From Beroe ovata (taxonomy: Eukaryota; Ctenophora; Nuda; Beroida; Beroidae): 53,203 bases of DNA. Where the stretch lies: contig CAMPET010000230.1 of assembly GCA_946803715.1 (NCBI GenBank), forward strand, positions 34,312 to 87,514, written 5' to 3'. Both the position numbers and the translations under genes were made by a program. The notes beneath the pieces are model-generated. The model saw only the letters and a program-made list of their open reading frames with translations. It had not been told where the DNA came from and did not search any database. Shown here one piece after another: positions 21,701 through 33,258 of this stretch (position 1 is its first letter; every line of letters starts with the position of its first letter).

Positions 21701-23332
21701 CTGACATATGATGAAGCAAGCTACATGGTCGGGGACAAAGTGAGAGTCGAGTTTTCCCCTGAAGACGTCATGGTTTTGCACATCAACGTTATGAGCAGCC
21801 CCTGTTGGATATCTGGGACTGTTTATTTTGAAGTTGGAGATACTCTCCTGAAAACTGATATCAAAGACATTGTTCATGTTAAGTATGTCACCGAAAAGGT
21901 TACAAAACGATACAGATACTTAAGTTATAATTATCGGACAAGATTAGCTTCAGATATCACAACCAATAAAGCTGATTACTGCAAGAATACCTTTCCATCA
22001 GTTTTCAGCTGCCTGTCTATGTCTAAGTACAATAATCAAACTGTTATCCGTTCTACAACTGATAACAAGACGTTATATTATCAGTTTGTTCGTGAGAATG
22101 GTGACATTTTCAAATTGGGTGATTTTGTATACCTCAATTCTGATAAGGAGCTGCCTTACATAGCAAGAATTGACAGAATTCATAAAGACAAGAATGATTT
22201 GGTATGGGTTCATGGTCCGTGGTTTATCAGACCTATGGACACAGCATTTTATGAAACCAAATCGTTCTATCCTAATGAGGTGTTCATGAGCAGTATCTCG
22301 GATGTTAACCACATAAATAGTATTGAAGGACATTGCGAAGTGCTATCTTCCAAAGACTATGCTGTGAAGCACCCCCTATCATTCCTCAAGAAGGATATCT
22401 ATATATGTGATAGAAAGTATGATGAATCAAACCATAAGTTTAGTAAGCTCCCCGAGATGAAGCTTTACAGCGCCCCTGACCAGTCAAACAACCTAGAGGT
22501 TAGAGAATGGTTTCATTTTGCGAAACCACAATCCATCTTCAAAACAGTCAAGCCGGATTTTCAAAAGCCTCTCAAAGTCACTGTCTATACAAGTAGCAGT
22601 GAAAGTGAAGATGAAATGGAGGTTGCAGAAGTGGTGGAAGAGAGTTGGAAAGTGGATGAAAAACCTGCAATAAGTGTACCAGAACCACCTGATGGCTCAT
22701 CCAGCAGTTCCCAAGTTCACCAAATCACGCCCATCCTGAAGAGCAAATCGATCTTACAGAAATCTAATCTGAAAACCTATACCCCACAAAGACTATCTGG
22801 AACAGGCAGCGGACTTCAAAAACCAAAGGTTGTTCTGACAAATTCTTCTCCTTCCCTCCATCAAACACCGAAACCAGTTGCTATCGAAAGAAAGAGTTCC
22901 TCAAGCATGAACTTCTCCTTCTCTGGAGCACATAATAAGGCACCCTTGTATCAGCAAGGTACTCCAGTTATGAGCAGCAACACACCCCTGAAACGAGGTG
23001 CACTAACATGTTTATGGGTGTCTTGTGGGAAATCCTTCACGAACAGCGATGATTTCTACAAGCATGTAATCAACACCCAGACTCATCTGAATGGGTCAAG
23101 GAATCCTCAGTGGAAATGTTATTGGATCAACTGCACGGACAGAACTGCGAGATGTGAGGGGATGAAATCCCAGATACTTCTTCGTCGACATGTACTAACA
23201 CACATGGCGGATGTGGGATATACTCAGTGTGCCAAGCCGCAACCACCAGTCATTCTGCGACACAGTGATGCCTATAGAATGTTCATCAACAAACTGATCC
23301 AAAAAAGCAATCTGAACCAGCTGCTGCTGTAG
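18740..23332 (+). CDS. PBRM1: Polybromo-like protein (PBAF subunit) with bromodomains, BAH domains and ARID2-like C2H2 fingers
   Basis: One 4.6-kb exon. I start at the ATG after the splice acceptor (MSEECEYEL, 1530 aa); the ATG at 18710 lies before that acceptor. Counting from 18710: a degenerate bromodomain-like helix bundle at 10-100, a basic linker, bromodomains at about 195-290 (AKTYNEPHTEVH, acetyl-lysine Asn kept), 333-430 (ATEFNTKSS), a degenerate one near 510-590, and another at about 764-865 (ARYYNEESSEIHD). BAH-type modules follow at about 1000-1100 and 1129-1260 (FKLGDFVYLNSD, HGPWFIRP, ETKSFYPNEVFMS). The tail at 1431-1500 has two C2H2 fingers, CLWVSCGKSF and CYWINC, with His pairs. 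No HMG box is seen. Family role: acetyl-histone reading in PBAF remodelling complexes. Intronless coding region. Confidence 0.88.
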   Translation: MSEECEYELNSLCEKLSGILAKDNGNPESQLINKKFSHIVRKVKNNGYLIFDSFISDVKLVFGNLKKNRNILPELEKVEKAFAEELNILISMDYYKSGNDSDTSTSDSLAPRNKIINRTPKQKVSSKASSVKLRKKSSSETPTKVKITPLKKNSPISTKKVKSKLTPSKRNTSGKSASNSDSMINQIKIMAMSLLKVADANAEIHKAFTQLPSKTILPDYYDTIQLPISLSMIRENIMKENYTSLYHCYSDIIIMCVNAKTYNEPHTEVHDMAVEVLSAVSGHMSSKSISQKSLKVDAKPNAVLLDHDSTMGLQKGVGEDVFVSMWELFCEVVKRCNKNGRPLAGAFLCLPDEKVFKAYYQKIKHPISLCGIRSKLICHAYEGVQELVNDLLMLCENATEFNTKSSVICKDAVNLRDFVKLFVEKNPSHDKKNETDLLNSPISERKVKLGEKRKINTTPRAKLPLNNSSDIVTPVVKKERISKNSDTVTPKIPRVEHHSVEENVFSCFSDLKDKGDAIQSEMVRMCSSFHKDIDNIVDLEDVLETTENCRNVLLKIVCAMSSRIDSVCPEFVILEDVTKRLINSDKDYQSLLQCVPVYTYNGKKYYLQEELMVIFRQTPFNNILSQSPNLTRITRNKDEIEADVPNLDIISDTVLFIECTDVIKTLQVPLFDKLKSSLLKPSSDGMNVDKLSKVIQKAENANSNDDLKCKSEPEEKVPKSKNKKAANIYVTAWDESIGKGAKGVNLVLNREKEVEQALSLLKFLKSSRDSSNNLLFSHFLEIPNNKSYHSVIKYPMSLNAIEEGISSKTLTSVDDVISSCLLIIQNARYYNEESSEIHDCALKLERALLEYKPCKSTEVLLLSTRVMMNIVENLKSKTEISNLTRVQGDSKFVNLSFDHFCLNVKSGFYRRLDRFQDDLLHIIISNMNMNQFSEVETKLLSIMGHYFKIRDAVTDIKSPAFDFTMKKFLTHYQDRLDVSIPLSATTCLTYDEASYMVGDKVRVEFSPEDVMVLHINVMSSPCWISGTVYFEVGDTLLKTDIKDIVHVKYVTEKVTKRYRYLSYNYRTRLASDITTNKADYCKNTFPSVFSCLSMSKYNNQTVIRSTTDNKTLYYQFVRENGDIFKLGDFVYLNSDKELPYIARIDRIHKDKNDLVWVHGPWFIRPMDTAFYETKSFYPNEVFMSSISDVNHINSIEGHCEVLSSKDYAVKHPLSFLKKDIYICDRKYDESNHKFSKLPEMKLYSAPDQSNNLEVREWFHFAKPQSIFKTVKPDFQKPLKVTVYTSSSESEDEMEVAEVVEESWKVDEKPAISVPEPPDGSSSSSQVHQITPILKSKSILQKSNLKTYTPQRLSGTGSGLQKPKVVLTNSSPSLHQTPKPVAIERKSSSSMNFSFSGAHNKAPLYQQGTPVMSSNTPLKRGALTCLWVSCGKSFTNSDDFYKHVINTQTHLNGSRNPQWKCYWINCTDRTARCEGMKSQILLRRHVLTHMADVGYTQCAKPQPPVILRHSDAYRMFINKLIQKSNLNQLLL

Positions 23333-23669
23333 TTGAAACTGTGGTTGATGATTGAACTGATGGTTTGTTTTTGAGATAAATCTAGTATTGCTTTGTTTAT
23401 CAATATCTTATTGCAGTATTCGGATGACCTTTTTAAGTTAAAGATCCGTATCTGATAACAAGATCCGTATCTGATAACAATTGAAATTTTTCGCATAATA
23501 GTTTTAATCTTATTGAGTTACAATAGCCATGATCAACTTTGATTCCATGGTTATGTTTTAGAGTTTCATTGTCTAGCAATCTATCTACTTTTTAATGACT
23601 GTACACGAAATAATCTGGATTTCATGACAATCATCAAGTTTTCAACTCAGCTTTTCTCCCTCCAGAAAT
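23333..23669. other. Polybromo 3' flank and TBCEL 5' flank
   Basis: Contains a 20-bp tandem duplication near 23441-23480 (agatccgtatctgataaca twice). No AATAAA in the usual place. An acceptor-like ctccctccag precedes the TBCEL start codon. Confidence 0.5.
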
Positions 23670-26148
23670 ATGGCAACTAGTATTGTTGATGCGTATCGGA
23701 AGAAAATGTCTGACGAAGATGAAGATAGGGACACGAGCTGTGAAGTTCAAGTTGTCTTCGTGAAGAGGAAACATTTCAAACTCTCCAATTTAGTTCTGGA
23801 TAACTGTAGTATCAGTTCGACTGGGCCATTGGATGAGGTTTGATAAAATACCACCTCATTTTAACATTATGTCAAAAAGAACTGTGTCCTTATCTGTAAC
23901 ATAACGTGCTTGAAAATAGGTTGAAGACATTTGCAGTAAAGTCAAGGAGTGTGTCCTTTCCAGAAACTGCTTTTCTGACTGGAGTGAGGTTAACAAGCGA
24001 CTTTATAATTTGTGTATTAATTGATCAGGATATTTTGGGAAACGTGTTTTGATTCTGAAGGTTTGTCATTGGATTTGAAAATTTCTTATCCCTTGTAGGT
24101 ATACAATCTATTGGGTGCTGGGAAGAACATTGAGTTCCTGAATCTGAGTCACAACAAATTGGAAGGGTGCTGTTCGCTGTTAAACAACCAATATGTTGCT
24201 CTAAAGTGTTTGGTGTTGTACGGCAACAATGTACCGTGGGAAACAGTGCTAACACTTCTACCATCTCTACCATCGTGAGTTATTGTTCTTGAGTTGAGCC
24301 ATTCATTGAGCTAACGATGAAAGTTAATCATACATTGCTGATTTCTGCCATTTATCTCTCAATTATATAATTCCCACACTCAGGCTAGCTAATCTGAACA
24401 TTGGACAAAACAACATCATGACTCTGCCATGTCCTGATGACGCATCATTCCCTTCACTTGTGGATCTCAACCTCATTCATAACAACATAACCACGTTTAC
24501 TGACATAACAGATGTTGGGAGGACATTCCCAAACTTGCACACATTGTTCCTCAGTGATAATCCCTTGCATTCATTCGGTGATGATCAGCAGGTAATAGTC
24601 TCATTTGTTCCTTCCATTAATGGGTACCGAGCATGAAGCATCCGGAAATCCGGAATCACTGTGATTATTAGTGGCAATATTTTGATGGCACAAAAAACTG
24701 TCGGTTTTAGTGTAACGCGCATTGCCACTGTTGTAATTCACTGGCGCTCTTCACTGTATTATATCACTAGCTGCGCGCGCGTTCGCGGGAATTCAACATG
24801 CATCTATTTTCATGGCATTATTTCTCCCGCCATGATTCTCATGCCCATCCTTTTCAGGCGCTGTCAAACTTCGGCAATCTGACCAAGCTGCATGTGAACT
24901 CCGTCGCGGTTACATCCTGGGACGAACTGTCAAAAATCCGGTGGTTTACTTCCCTGAAGGACGTCAGAATGAGTCATTGGGATATTTTTGGGGTGAGTGT
25001 GACAATTTCATAGCATATCTAATTGAAATGTTATGATAGAAAGATCAATGATCATTTATTTCTGGGACATGTAGGAGATGGAAGAGGAAGAAAGGAGGAG
25101 GACCGTATGTGCGTTACTTCCCAACATCACGTTGTTCAATGGATCTGACATCCCTGATAGAGACATAGCTGAACGCTGGTACATGAGGAAGTGTCTCAAC
25201 AACGGGGACTGTGACTCAGCAAGGTAACAGGGCATAATCTTGTTCAATTGTAACTGTAAGTTATAATCGTTTCGTTACTTTGCACGTTTGTGCGTTACTC
25301 AGCACGTAAACTGGTTACATCAGCTACCCTCACAATGTTACTCAGCACGTTACATCAGCTACCCTCACAATGTTACTCAGCACGTTACATCAGCTACCCT
25401 CACAATGTTACTCAGCACGTTACATCTGGTGCCCTCACAATGTCAATCAGCACGTTACTGGTCACAACTCACAATGTTACTCAGCACGTTACATCTGCTA
25501 CCCTTACAATGTTATTCAGCACAATGTTATTCAGCTACCCTTACAATGTTATTCAGCACAATGTTATTCAGCACAATGTTATTCAGCACAATGTTACTCT
25601 GACAGGTACCGGGAGCTGTATGAGAAGCATGGAGATCTGCCTGAGGCTGAGGACATCAGTTTGGACTCCGATCACGAAGTGATATCGCTATTACTGTACG
25701 TTCCAGCGAAGGGTCTCCAAATGGTTCGGACCTTCAGCTTATACGACACGGTACGACGAGACGCATTGCTACACTCAAAATTTGATACATGACACTGGTT
25801 CCTTCGCGAGAATATGCTTATTCTAGTGTCAAATAGAAATCTCATTTCCAGTATAAAGTCGTACTCCAATCGCTCGAAGAAGAACTGAAGATCCCCCTCT
25901 CGCTCAACTTCATGCTCCTTCATAAACAACCCGGTCCCACGCAACAATCCAGTGACGTCACAGTCTACAAGCAGGATGAGAGTGACTACTTTGCCATTCT
26001 TCCCGACAAGGATATTCCACCGGGCCATGTCCTCATCAGAGACCCTCACCAGATGCTTTACCAGACATGCCGCGCGGTGAAACCCCTCGCGCGCGCACAG
26101 GACGGGGATACGCTCGTGTTCAGACGCGCAACTTCCGCAGAGGTATAG
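23670..26148 (+). CDS. TBCEL: TBCEL, tubulin-specific chaperone cofactor E-like protein
   Basis: Eight exons, phases consistent: 23670-23837, 23920-23988, 24099-24274, 24384-24591, 24858-24992, 25075-25223, 25606-25750, 25852-26148; about 448 aa. It has no N-terminal CAP-Gly domain, unlike TBCE. Leucine-rich repeats fill residues about 40-290 (FLNLSHNKLEG, LKCLVLYGNN, LNLIHNNITTF, LHTLFLSDNP). The motif RRRTVCALLPNITLFNGSDI followed by ERWYMRK and YRELYEKHGDL matches the TBCEL post-LRR segment, and a ubiquitin-like domain ends in QDGDTLVFRR. Family role: tubulin destabilisation/turnover, important in sperm. An alternative last splice is possible (donor at 26142, acceptor before 26302, stop at 26358), replacing the final Val with an 18-residue tail starting VTFDAANGTE. 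Confidence 0.9.
25275..25600. repeat. Minisatellite in TBCEL intron 6
   Basis: Several copies of a 35-bp unit (cacgttacatcagctaccct + cacaatgttactcag), degrading at the 3' side into a 15-bp unit cacaatgttattcag. Repeat reading frames in it are not genes. Confidence 0.9.
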
Positions 26149-26358
26149 ATATGCGTTTTACTGGGGTTTTACTATAGTTATGCGGTTTACCATTACTATA
26201 TAGTTATTGTCAGTTGTATTTAGTTATTGTCAGTGAGCAATGCTTACCGGTTGGCGTGAATTAACCCATACTTCTACCACATAATAAACTTCATGATACA
26301 GGTCACCTTTGATGCTGCAAATGGAACAGAGAGGAAATTCTTGAAGAGAGGCCAGTGA

Positions 26359-27378
26359 GAGCAAGTGTCTCCGTGACTCACTCCATCCACACACCCCCTC
26401 TCTCCCTATAATTGAGGTGAATTCCAATATTTTATTATTATTAATTCCACATAATTAAGTTGTGGTTTGTATAGAATTTGCATATTGCATCGCACCCAAT
26501 GACAGAGCTATCAAAATTTTTCTCGGTATATTTATATCCATGTAATATAGTGTGTAATAGTATGTGTAAATATCCTGTTTTTGCTTATATTTCTAACGTG
26601 CTGGATACACGGTTTATTCATATCGAATTATTTTCATATTTTATGGTTACGGAAACTCATTAGCTATAACATCTTTTAACGACACAGGGACGCTGCCAGA
26701 GCTTCAGAACTTTCTTTGGAATTAGTTTTTCCGCATATTTCCCCTAGTATCCCTGGGGTGTAATCTGTAGTAGTGTAGTATTGCTATGAAATTTTCTTCT
26801 GTGCTAGTGTGCTACTTCTTACCTATATAGTAAAACTGGTTATAACATTTAATCCCTGGTTATTCTTTTTTGATTATCATCACATTGAATACAAGACAGT
26901 TTGATAATATGGCGAACACTGGACTGAAAATTTGGATATCGAACTTTTAATTACTTCTAGCAAATTTTCAAATTACTCCCACCAAAGTCTTCCTAATTAC
27001 TTCCGCCAGATTTTCTATTACTTCCAACAGATTTCTGATGGATTTCCACCAAATTGCCACTGGTGTACCTTGAGGAATGCTTGTGGCTGAGTATTCTGCT
27101 CATTGAAGGGAGAGAGAAAGGGAGAATACGTTAGTGTTGAAGGTGATGGTTTTGATTCTAGTACGAAACAATTGCACACTCCAACTCAGTGCCATGAATA
27201 ATTGCACGGTATTATAAAACGACTGCTGTCCTTCCTTTGGGTGACAGTGCATGGTTAATATTTTAGAGTTTTGGTAAACGTGGCTTAGCGCGCGTGTGTA
27301 TATCATTGTCTGAGATACATAGTGTATTGCTTGTTGTTCTGTGAAATTGTGGTAGTAAGATGCGCAGTAAAAGTCATC

Positions 27379-27380
<2 letters not shown>
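26359..27380. other. Gene-poor spacer
   Basis: AT-rich sequence after TBCEL. No exon with paired splice sites and family resemblance seen. Confidence 0.4.
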
Positions 27381-27381
<1 letters not shown>

Positions 27382-27423
<42 letters not shown>

Positions 27424-27453
27424 NNNNNNNNNACACACTCACACACACTCACA

Positions 27454-27500
<47 letters not shown>
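27382..27500. repeat. (CA)n microsatellite with a nine-base N gap
   Basis: Long CA/ACTC repeat interrupted by Ns at 27424-27432. The open frames here are repeat artefacts. Confidence 0.95.
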
Positions 27501-27503
<3 letters not shown>

Positions 27504-30500
27504 GGTATGAAGAAAGACACACGTCATGTAATGTTAGCAGTGTTGTTATAGTAGTATAGTGATGCTTATAGTAGTATAAGTTGGTGCTTGTGTTACATAT
27601 ACCCAATTAATCATGGGCCATTGTGACACTGTAGTATATATCTACTTCACATTACACCCCCTATTCAATCGTAACAATGGGTATTACTGGCAAACTTAAT
27701 CACATAAAATACTATCACAGCCCCCATTTATTATAGCATGTAGTATCAGTATCTGTAACCGATAGTTTCATTAGCTATCGCTATCATCTGATATTCCCCC
27801 GCTATTACTCCGGCGATGTTATTTCTGTATTCCTTGATCCGTAGATCAAGTTTTGATCAAGTTTCGGTCGTTCAAGTTGAGAGTCTCTCGCTCTCTGTCG
27901 CTCTCTGATCACAAGTTATTGTCTAATAATTGTGCATGCCCCTTTTTTCGACCAGATATTTTATCGGTGATATTGTGATGCCTTGGATTCAATTTTCAAC
28001 ATCATTTAAAGCGGATTGAATTAGCATCCGCTGATTGATTTGCTCCACCCCGCCGTGCCTTTGCTTGGATCAGAAGTTTCAGTTAACTTCACTCTGAGTA
28101 TGATTATATTGTCTTGTTCTGTCGGCACTTTGTCGCACTCTGTCATTGTGCAGGAGTAACATCTCATTGGTGCCGACTAGGGCGAGTGCCGAACTGATAG
28201 GGCTGTTGTGTTGATGAATCCGATACTTGACAGTTGACATTCAATGAGCACGCACTCGAAAGAGAACTCGGATAATAACCTTGACCCGCAAGTTGCATGT
28301 GCTGTTCAAAGATATTAAGCCTGACAGTGTTGGTGAATTCATTGTCAGGTATGGAACAGATTAGTAGTGGTGATTACATGGAGTTACTAGAACTGGGTAA
28401 ATTCTCCCCATTGTTGTGCTCTATATCACATGTGCACAAATACCATTCTCTCAATTTCCCTCCTGAGCGCGCGCAGCAGCGCGTGCTAGCTTGTTCTTCT
28501 GATATTTTCAATAGAACTAAGAACACTTTAACGCAATTATTATCAGCCTGATGTCAAATGATTGATCGTTTGTTCCGCATGCCATTGGAATAGCCATGTT
28601 TGAATGCATTTGTCTAATTTGAGTGGCGTCATGACGCTAAAATTGAGAAGATCTTTCCATTCACTTGACCATGGACGAGTGCTGAGCAAATGAATGGTTT
28701 TGTCATTTTAATGAAGGAATGGCTGCACGGGTGATCTAGCATTCCAAACGACTGTTTCTCGGAATAGTATTTCTACAGAATATTATAGTCATGCCGTTGT
28801 AAGGATGTTGGTGAGGGGGTAGATTTCATCTTGTGCATCTCCGACCCTATTCTTCGTTGATGAAGTGATGGAGTGAAGTTGAAACAATGTGCTTTTGATG
28901 GTTTTTGAATCCCCATTGTACGCCATTTCCGTTGAATAACCATTTGTCTTCATACTTATACGTGATGTGAGTGTGACATTATGACCGGTTGTTATTTTCG
29001 TGACAGAATGACAGTAATAATGACTGTCGGAGTTGTAACAAGTTTTCACACTAAAACCTTGCATATGGCTTTCTCGCGGGCTTTCTAGAAGTACAGCCCA
29101 CTACAATGTTGAAGATCCAGCAAAACCAAGTCTCAATGCACATAGAGATTAGCCCTGGAATCTGCACACGTGACCCTACGTGACCCCTTACTGCAAATAC
29201 ATAACGAATCCCTTGTGAAAAGTAGTAGTGTGTTTTCATATACCATGTACCTTGAGCTACTCCTTCATAATAACTGCTTTGTTCCACATACTCTTGCGAA
29301 CAAAGGTACACTAGCTGATATAATCCCAAGTTCTCAGCATGTGTTTTGCCGTTGTTGTGTTAATTCCAGGAATTCTCTTAATTTGCCGTTATCTTACATC
29401 TAATAGCGAGTCACAGGGATAACCATCTGCTGTCGCATATAACTCATCTCATAGTGTTAGTTGAATTCAATTCGATTAAATTTCAGCTCATTGTTCATGA
29501 TAAAGATATATTTCAATTTTACTCAATTGGAAATATTATATTTAATTGGAAATTAAACCCTGTATGTTATAGTGCTGATAATATTCCTTGCAGGTGGACT
29601 ATCTGGCGCGATTTCCACTCAGCAGTGAAATATTTTAGTTTGTATACGTCTTTCTTTAATCACTGCAAACTTAGATTGTATAACTATGATAATAGTCATG
29701 TTGTTATCTCTATATCTCAGAGGAGGGAGAGAGAGAGAGTTTAATCAATAGTTATAATAGTAGAGCACACTTCATGATGAGGGTATATGAGTCAGCGAGT
29801 TTAAAATGATTGACAGCTGCTCTCTATATACCGCTATATATACAGCATCTGACAACGTGTCAGAACTGGTAGTTAATATGAAGATGGACTGCTAATTGGA
29901 TTTTGTTAAATTTGCAAATAGTAGTTGAACATCATCTACAACTCTTCGCACAAACGCTGTTTTCCTTATTAAATCGTTCAGATAGATTTAACACACTCCC
30001 ACAACGCTGTAGTGACTAGGACTTTTTACTCATATTATTATCTGTTAAATGCATAGCTTGAATGTAATATCCTATTCGCAATTGTAGCGCCAACTGAACA
30101 AGATATAGAGAGTGCTAATAATGAAATTAAACTTTGCGTTTTACTTCCTAAGAAAGAGGGTTTGAAAACACACGCGCACAAACACACAATGTTCACCATG
30201 TTATGCGGAATCCATCGCCAGTGAATGATAACCATGTGCAGAACTATTTCCCCCTCTAGTTATAAGACTTGTTAACAGTTAATTCTGCCTGTCTATATTC
30301 ACTGTCGTCATAACATTGGTTCACTCCAACTTTCAGTATACGTGACTGTCTATCTTCTGTATGTGTCCACTATGTGTATGTCTTTGTGTTTCCTGTACGT
30401 TTGTCTGCCTGTGTGTGTGCGTGTTTTTGCTGATAGACTGCTTGTCTGGTATCCATTGTCTATATCTCTGCCTGGTAAACCAGGACTCTGTGTCTTTGTG

Positions 30501-31334
30501 TCTTTGCTCAATGCTCATACTCCCACTATACACTCCATGTTCAGTCGACTGAAGAGGAGGATTTGCTACCAATTTCACAGTCAATTCACTACACAGGTAT
30601 TGGGTTCACCTCGCAGAGGGATAACAATCCCAAAACATTGACCCGCTCTCTTGATCACTGAGTAATGCATGACGCGTGGAAATACTCAAACACACACATC
30701 CAACATGCAATTACCGGATCATCTCTATGTCTTGGAGGAATTTTGCGTGATTTTTTGTTCATTGGTTTGTTATATGATCGTTTTCAGTCATTTAAAGTAA
30801 AATTGTGACTAATGAGAGGTTGACACTTGTGATCGGTTCTGAACGTCAGAGACAGAAGCCGATGATTGTTATTGATGATATCTTGAAAGACCTCACCCAT
30901 GATGATCATACTACAGTTGATTATTCACGCCAGATGTTCATTGTTTCCACGCGAGCCAAGACTTACACCGGATAGTAGCCGGATTAGCACTGTCTGAGAC
31001 AGTATCACTAATTAGTCGGTAAATGATAAGTGTGGCCAGAATTTCCTCTATCACTTTAGGGTAATTAATCTATTGTCAACTACTTCAACGCANCACACGA
31101 CGTCTATTTACGCGTGAGACTACTATAGCTTCTTAAAGACACTCGTATTCTATTCTGGATCGAAATCAGGATCTCGTCTATATCCCCGTAAAGTGTTTGC
31201 TATAACATCTGCTACTCTGTTGCCAACCTACAGACATACGGCAGAGTAATGATCAACAAACCTGGTAGTTGTATCTAACGTACTCGTGACAATTATAAAT
31301 GTGATTAAGATATCTCGCGTACACACAGCTGTCT

Positions 31335-31336
<2 letters not shown>
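27501..31336. other. Gene desert
   Basis: About 3.8 kb of AT-rich, stop-filled sequence. A short gagaga run lies near 29725-29740, a TG-rich low-complexity patch at 30340-30510, and a single N at 31093. I find nothing that can be supported as a gene. Confidence 0.4.

Positions 31337-31365
<29 letters not shown>
31337..31365. repeat. (AC)n microsatellite
   Basis: About 14 uninterrupted AC dinucleotides. Confidence 0.9.
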
Positions 31366-31366
<1 letters not shown>

Positions 31367-31937
31367 TAATCATTGATATAATACTTAGGATAAAATCCGG
31401 CACTGTTATTTAGTGCCAGTTAAATCACGTGATGAAATTGCCCTAAATTGAATCACGTGATAGGAAGCAGTCACGTAATCTTATCTAAATGATCCCGTTG
31501 CCACACTATTTCCATATCTTCGCTGCTTCATGGTAATTTACAACCCCTCTGATATACATGCTACAATGATTTATAACAGTCTCTCCTCTCTGAGGATGCT
31601 ATAACTATAATAGTCGGTATATAATATATGACTGCGCAAGCCGCGCACGGGCTAGCTGTTCAACCCTACTTTCTGTTTCTATATCTGTAATTTCTCAACT
31701 ACAGTTCACCATTATAGAGTACTATTAGAACAACTCTGATACAATTAGTATTGTATGGTAGTATCCAAAGTGATTTTGTGACAGCCTGTATCTACTTGAA
31801 GCCGATCACTTCCTCTTTTTCATCTGTGTGCGTCTGTACTTTGGAACAGGTTCAGTAAAGGGCCAGTGTTTTGCGTTGTGGAAGTGTTGTTGAAGTGTTG
31901 TGAGAGTCTATAGGGTTGTGTATGAGGGTTGTAAGAG

Positions 31938-32006
31938 TACTCTGAGAGTGATAACAGTTATCACTCTCAAAACACTCACAGTTATCAGATAACTGTGAGT
32001 GTTTTG
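31938..32006. repeat. Two adjacent long hairpins
   Basis: First hairpin: agagtgataac, one-base loop, gttatcactct. Immediately after it: 18-bp perfect arms (aaaacactcacagttatc) with a one-base loop. Both share the cagttatc core, so the pair could also refold with each other. Confidence 0.85.
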
Positions 32007-32103
32007 GACTTTTGGAGCTGTAGCTCAGTGATGTCAGATGTGCCAGGGTTGTATGCGTGTGAAAGTGTTTTGACAACGTAGGGTACTGTTCTAGTGACAA
32101 CAT

Positions 32104-32628
32104 GTTGTTGGAGTACTGTGATAGTGGGAGACGGGGATACTATCGCTATGTCGTGGGAGTGTCGGCATTGTACACTGCGCAGTAATTCTCCTCGTAAGAA
32201 CAAGTTGTTGGTACTTAACCCGAACTTATGTCACTAAACACGATCTGTCACATTGTTGTGTACGCCGGGTTTTTATTATCACAAGTTGTCAATTAGACTT
32301 TTTGTGCTTTAGTGAAGTTAATTTGTTAATCCTTCGGTACCATCCTGTGTCAAGATGCGAAGAGAGAAGTGGACTTAAATAAAGTAGACTGCTTATACTT
32401 AATTCAACTCACATGAATTCACATATTATGATAATATTCACCATAATTCATCTGGTCTCATATTATGTGGCACAAGTGTGTTTTGAAATAGACTCGAATC
32501 GCTCACGATGCCGACTTGGGGTTAACCGAGATTTAAATCCAGTTTTGCCACAGCCTTGTGACTTTACCACGATCTATTTGAGTTTTACTGCCTGCCAATG
32601 TTTAAGTTTCATTTTGTTATAATTATAT
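32104..32628 (+). repeat. Duplicated 0.5-kb block, copy 1
   Basis: Matches 32741-33258 over nearly its whole length with scattered single-base differences. No coding potential recognised. A single N at 32709 lies between the copies. Confidence 0.9.
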
Positions 32629-32740
32629 TATAGTCAAAAACAATTGAAATTGTTTGGGTTTCGCAGCCACTTTGTACCTCTCCTAAAATAAAGAAATAAT
32701 GTGATAGGNTTCTGGTACGTGTTGTGAATTACCATTTATT

Positions 32741-33258
32741 GTTGTTGGAGTAGTGTGATTGTGGGAGACGGGGATACTATCGCTATGTCGTGGGAGTGTC
32801 GGCATTGTACACTCCGCAGTAATTCCCCTCCTAAGAACAAGTTGTTGGTACTTAACCCGAACTCATGTCACTAAACACGATCTGTCACATTGTTGTGTAC
32901 GCCGGGTTTTTATTATCACAAGTTGTCAATTAGACTTTTTGTGCTTTAGTGAAGTTAATTTGTTAATCTTTCGGTACCATCCTGTGTCAAGATGCGAGGA
33001 GAGAAGTGGACTTAAATAAAGTAGACTGCTTCTACTTAATTCAACTCACATGAATTCACATATTATAATAATATTCACCATGATTCATCTGGTCTCATAT
33101 TATGTGGCACAAGTGTGTTTTGAAATAGACTCGAATCGCCCACGATGCCGACTAGGGGTTAACCGAGATTTAAATCCAGCTTTGCCACAGCCTAGTGACT
33201 TTACCACGATCTATTTGAGTTGAACTGCCTGCCAATGTTTTAGTTTCATTTCATTATA
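32741..33258 (+). repeat. Duplicated 0.5-kb block, copy 2
   Basis: Second copy in direct orientation, offset about 637 bp. It starts 31 bases after the N at 32709. Confidence 0.9.

Noticed and set aside
25288-25792. Overlapping repeat-rich plus-strand ORFs
   Set aside because: They are the TBCEL intron 6 minisatellite read in three frames; only the 3' end is a true exon.
27100-27551. Poly-THTH / poly-VCVC proteins
   Set aside because: Translations of the CA microsatellite and the N gap.
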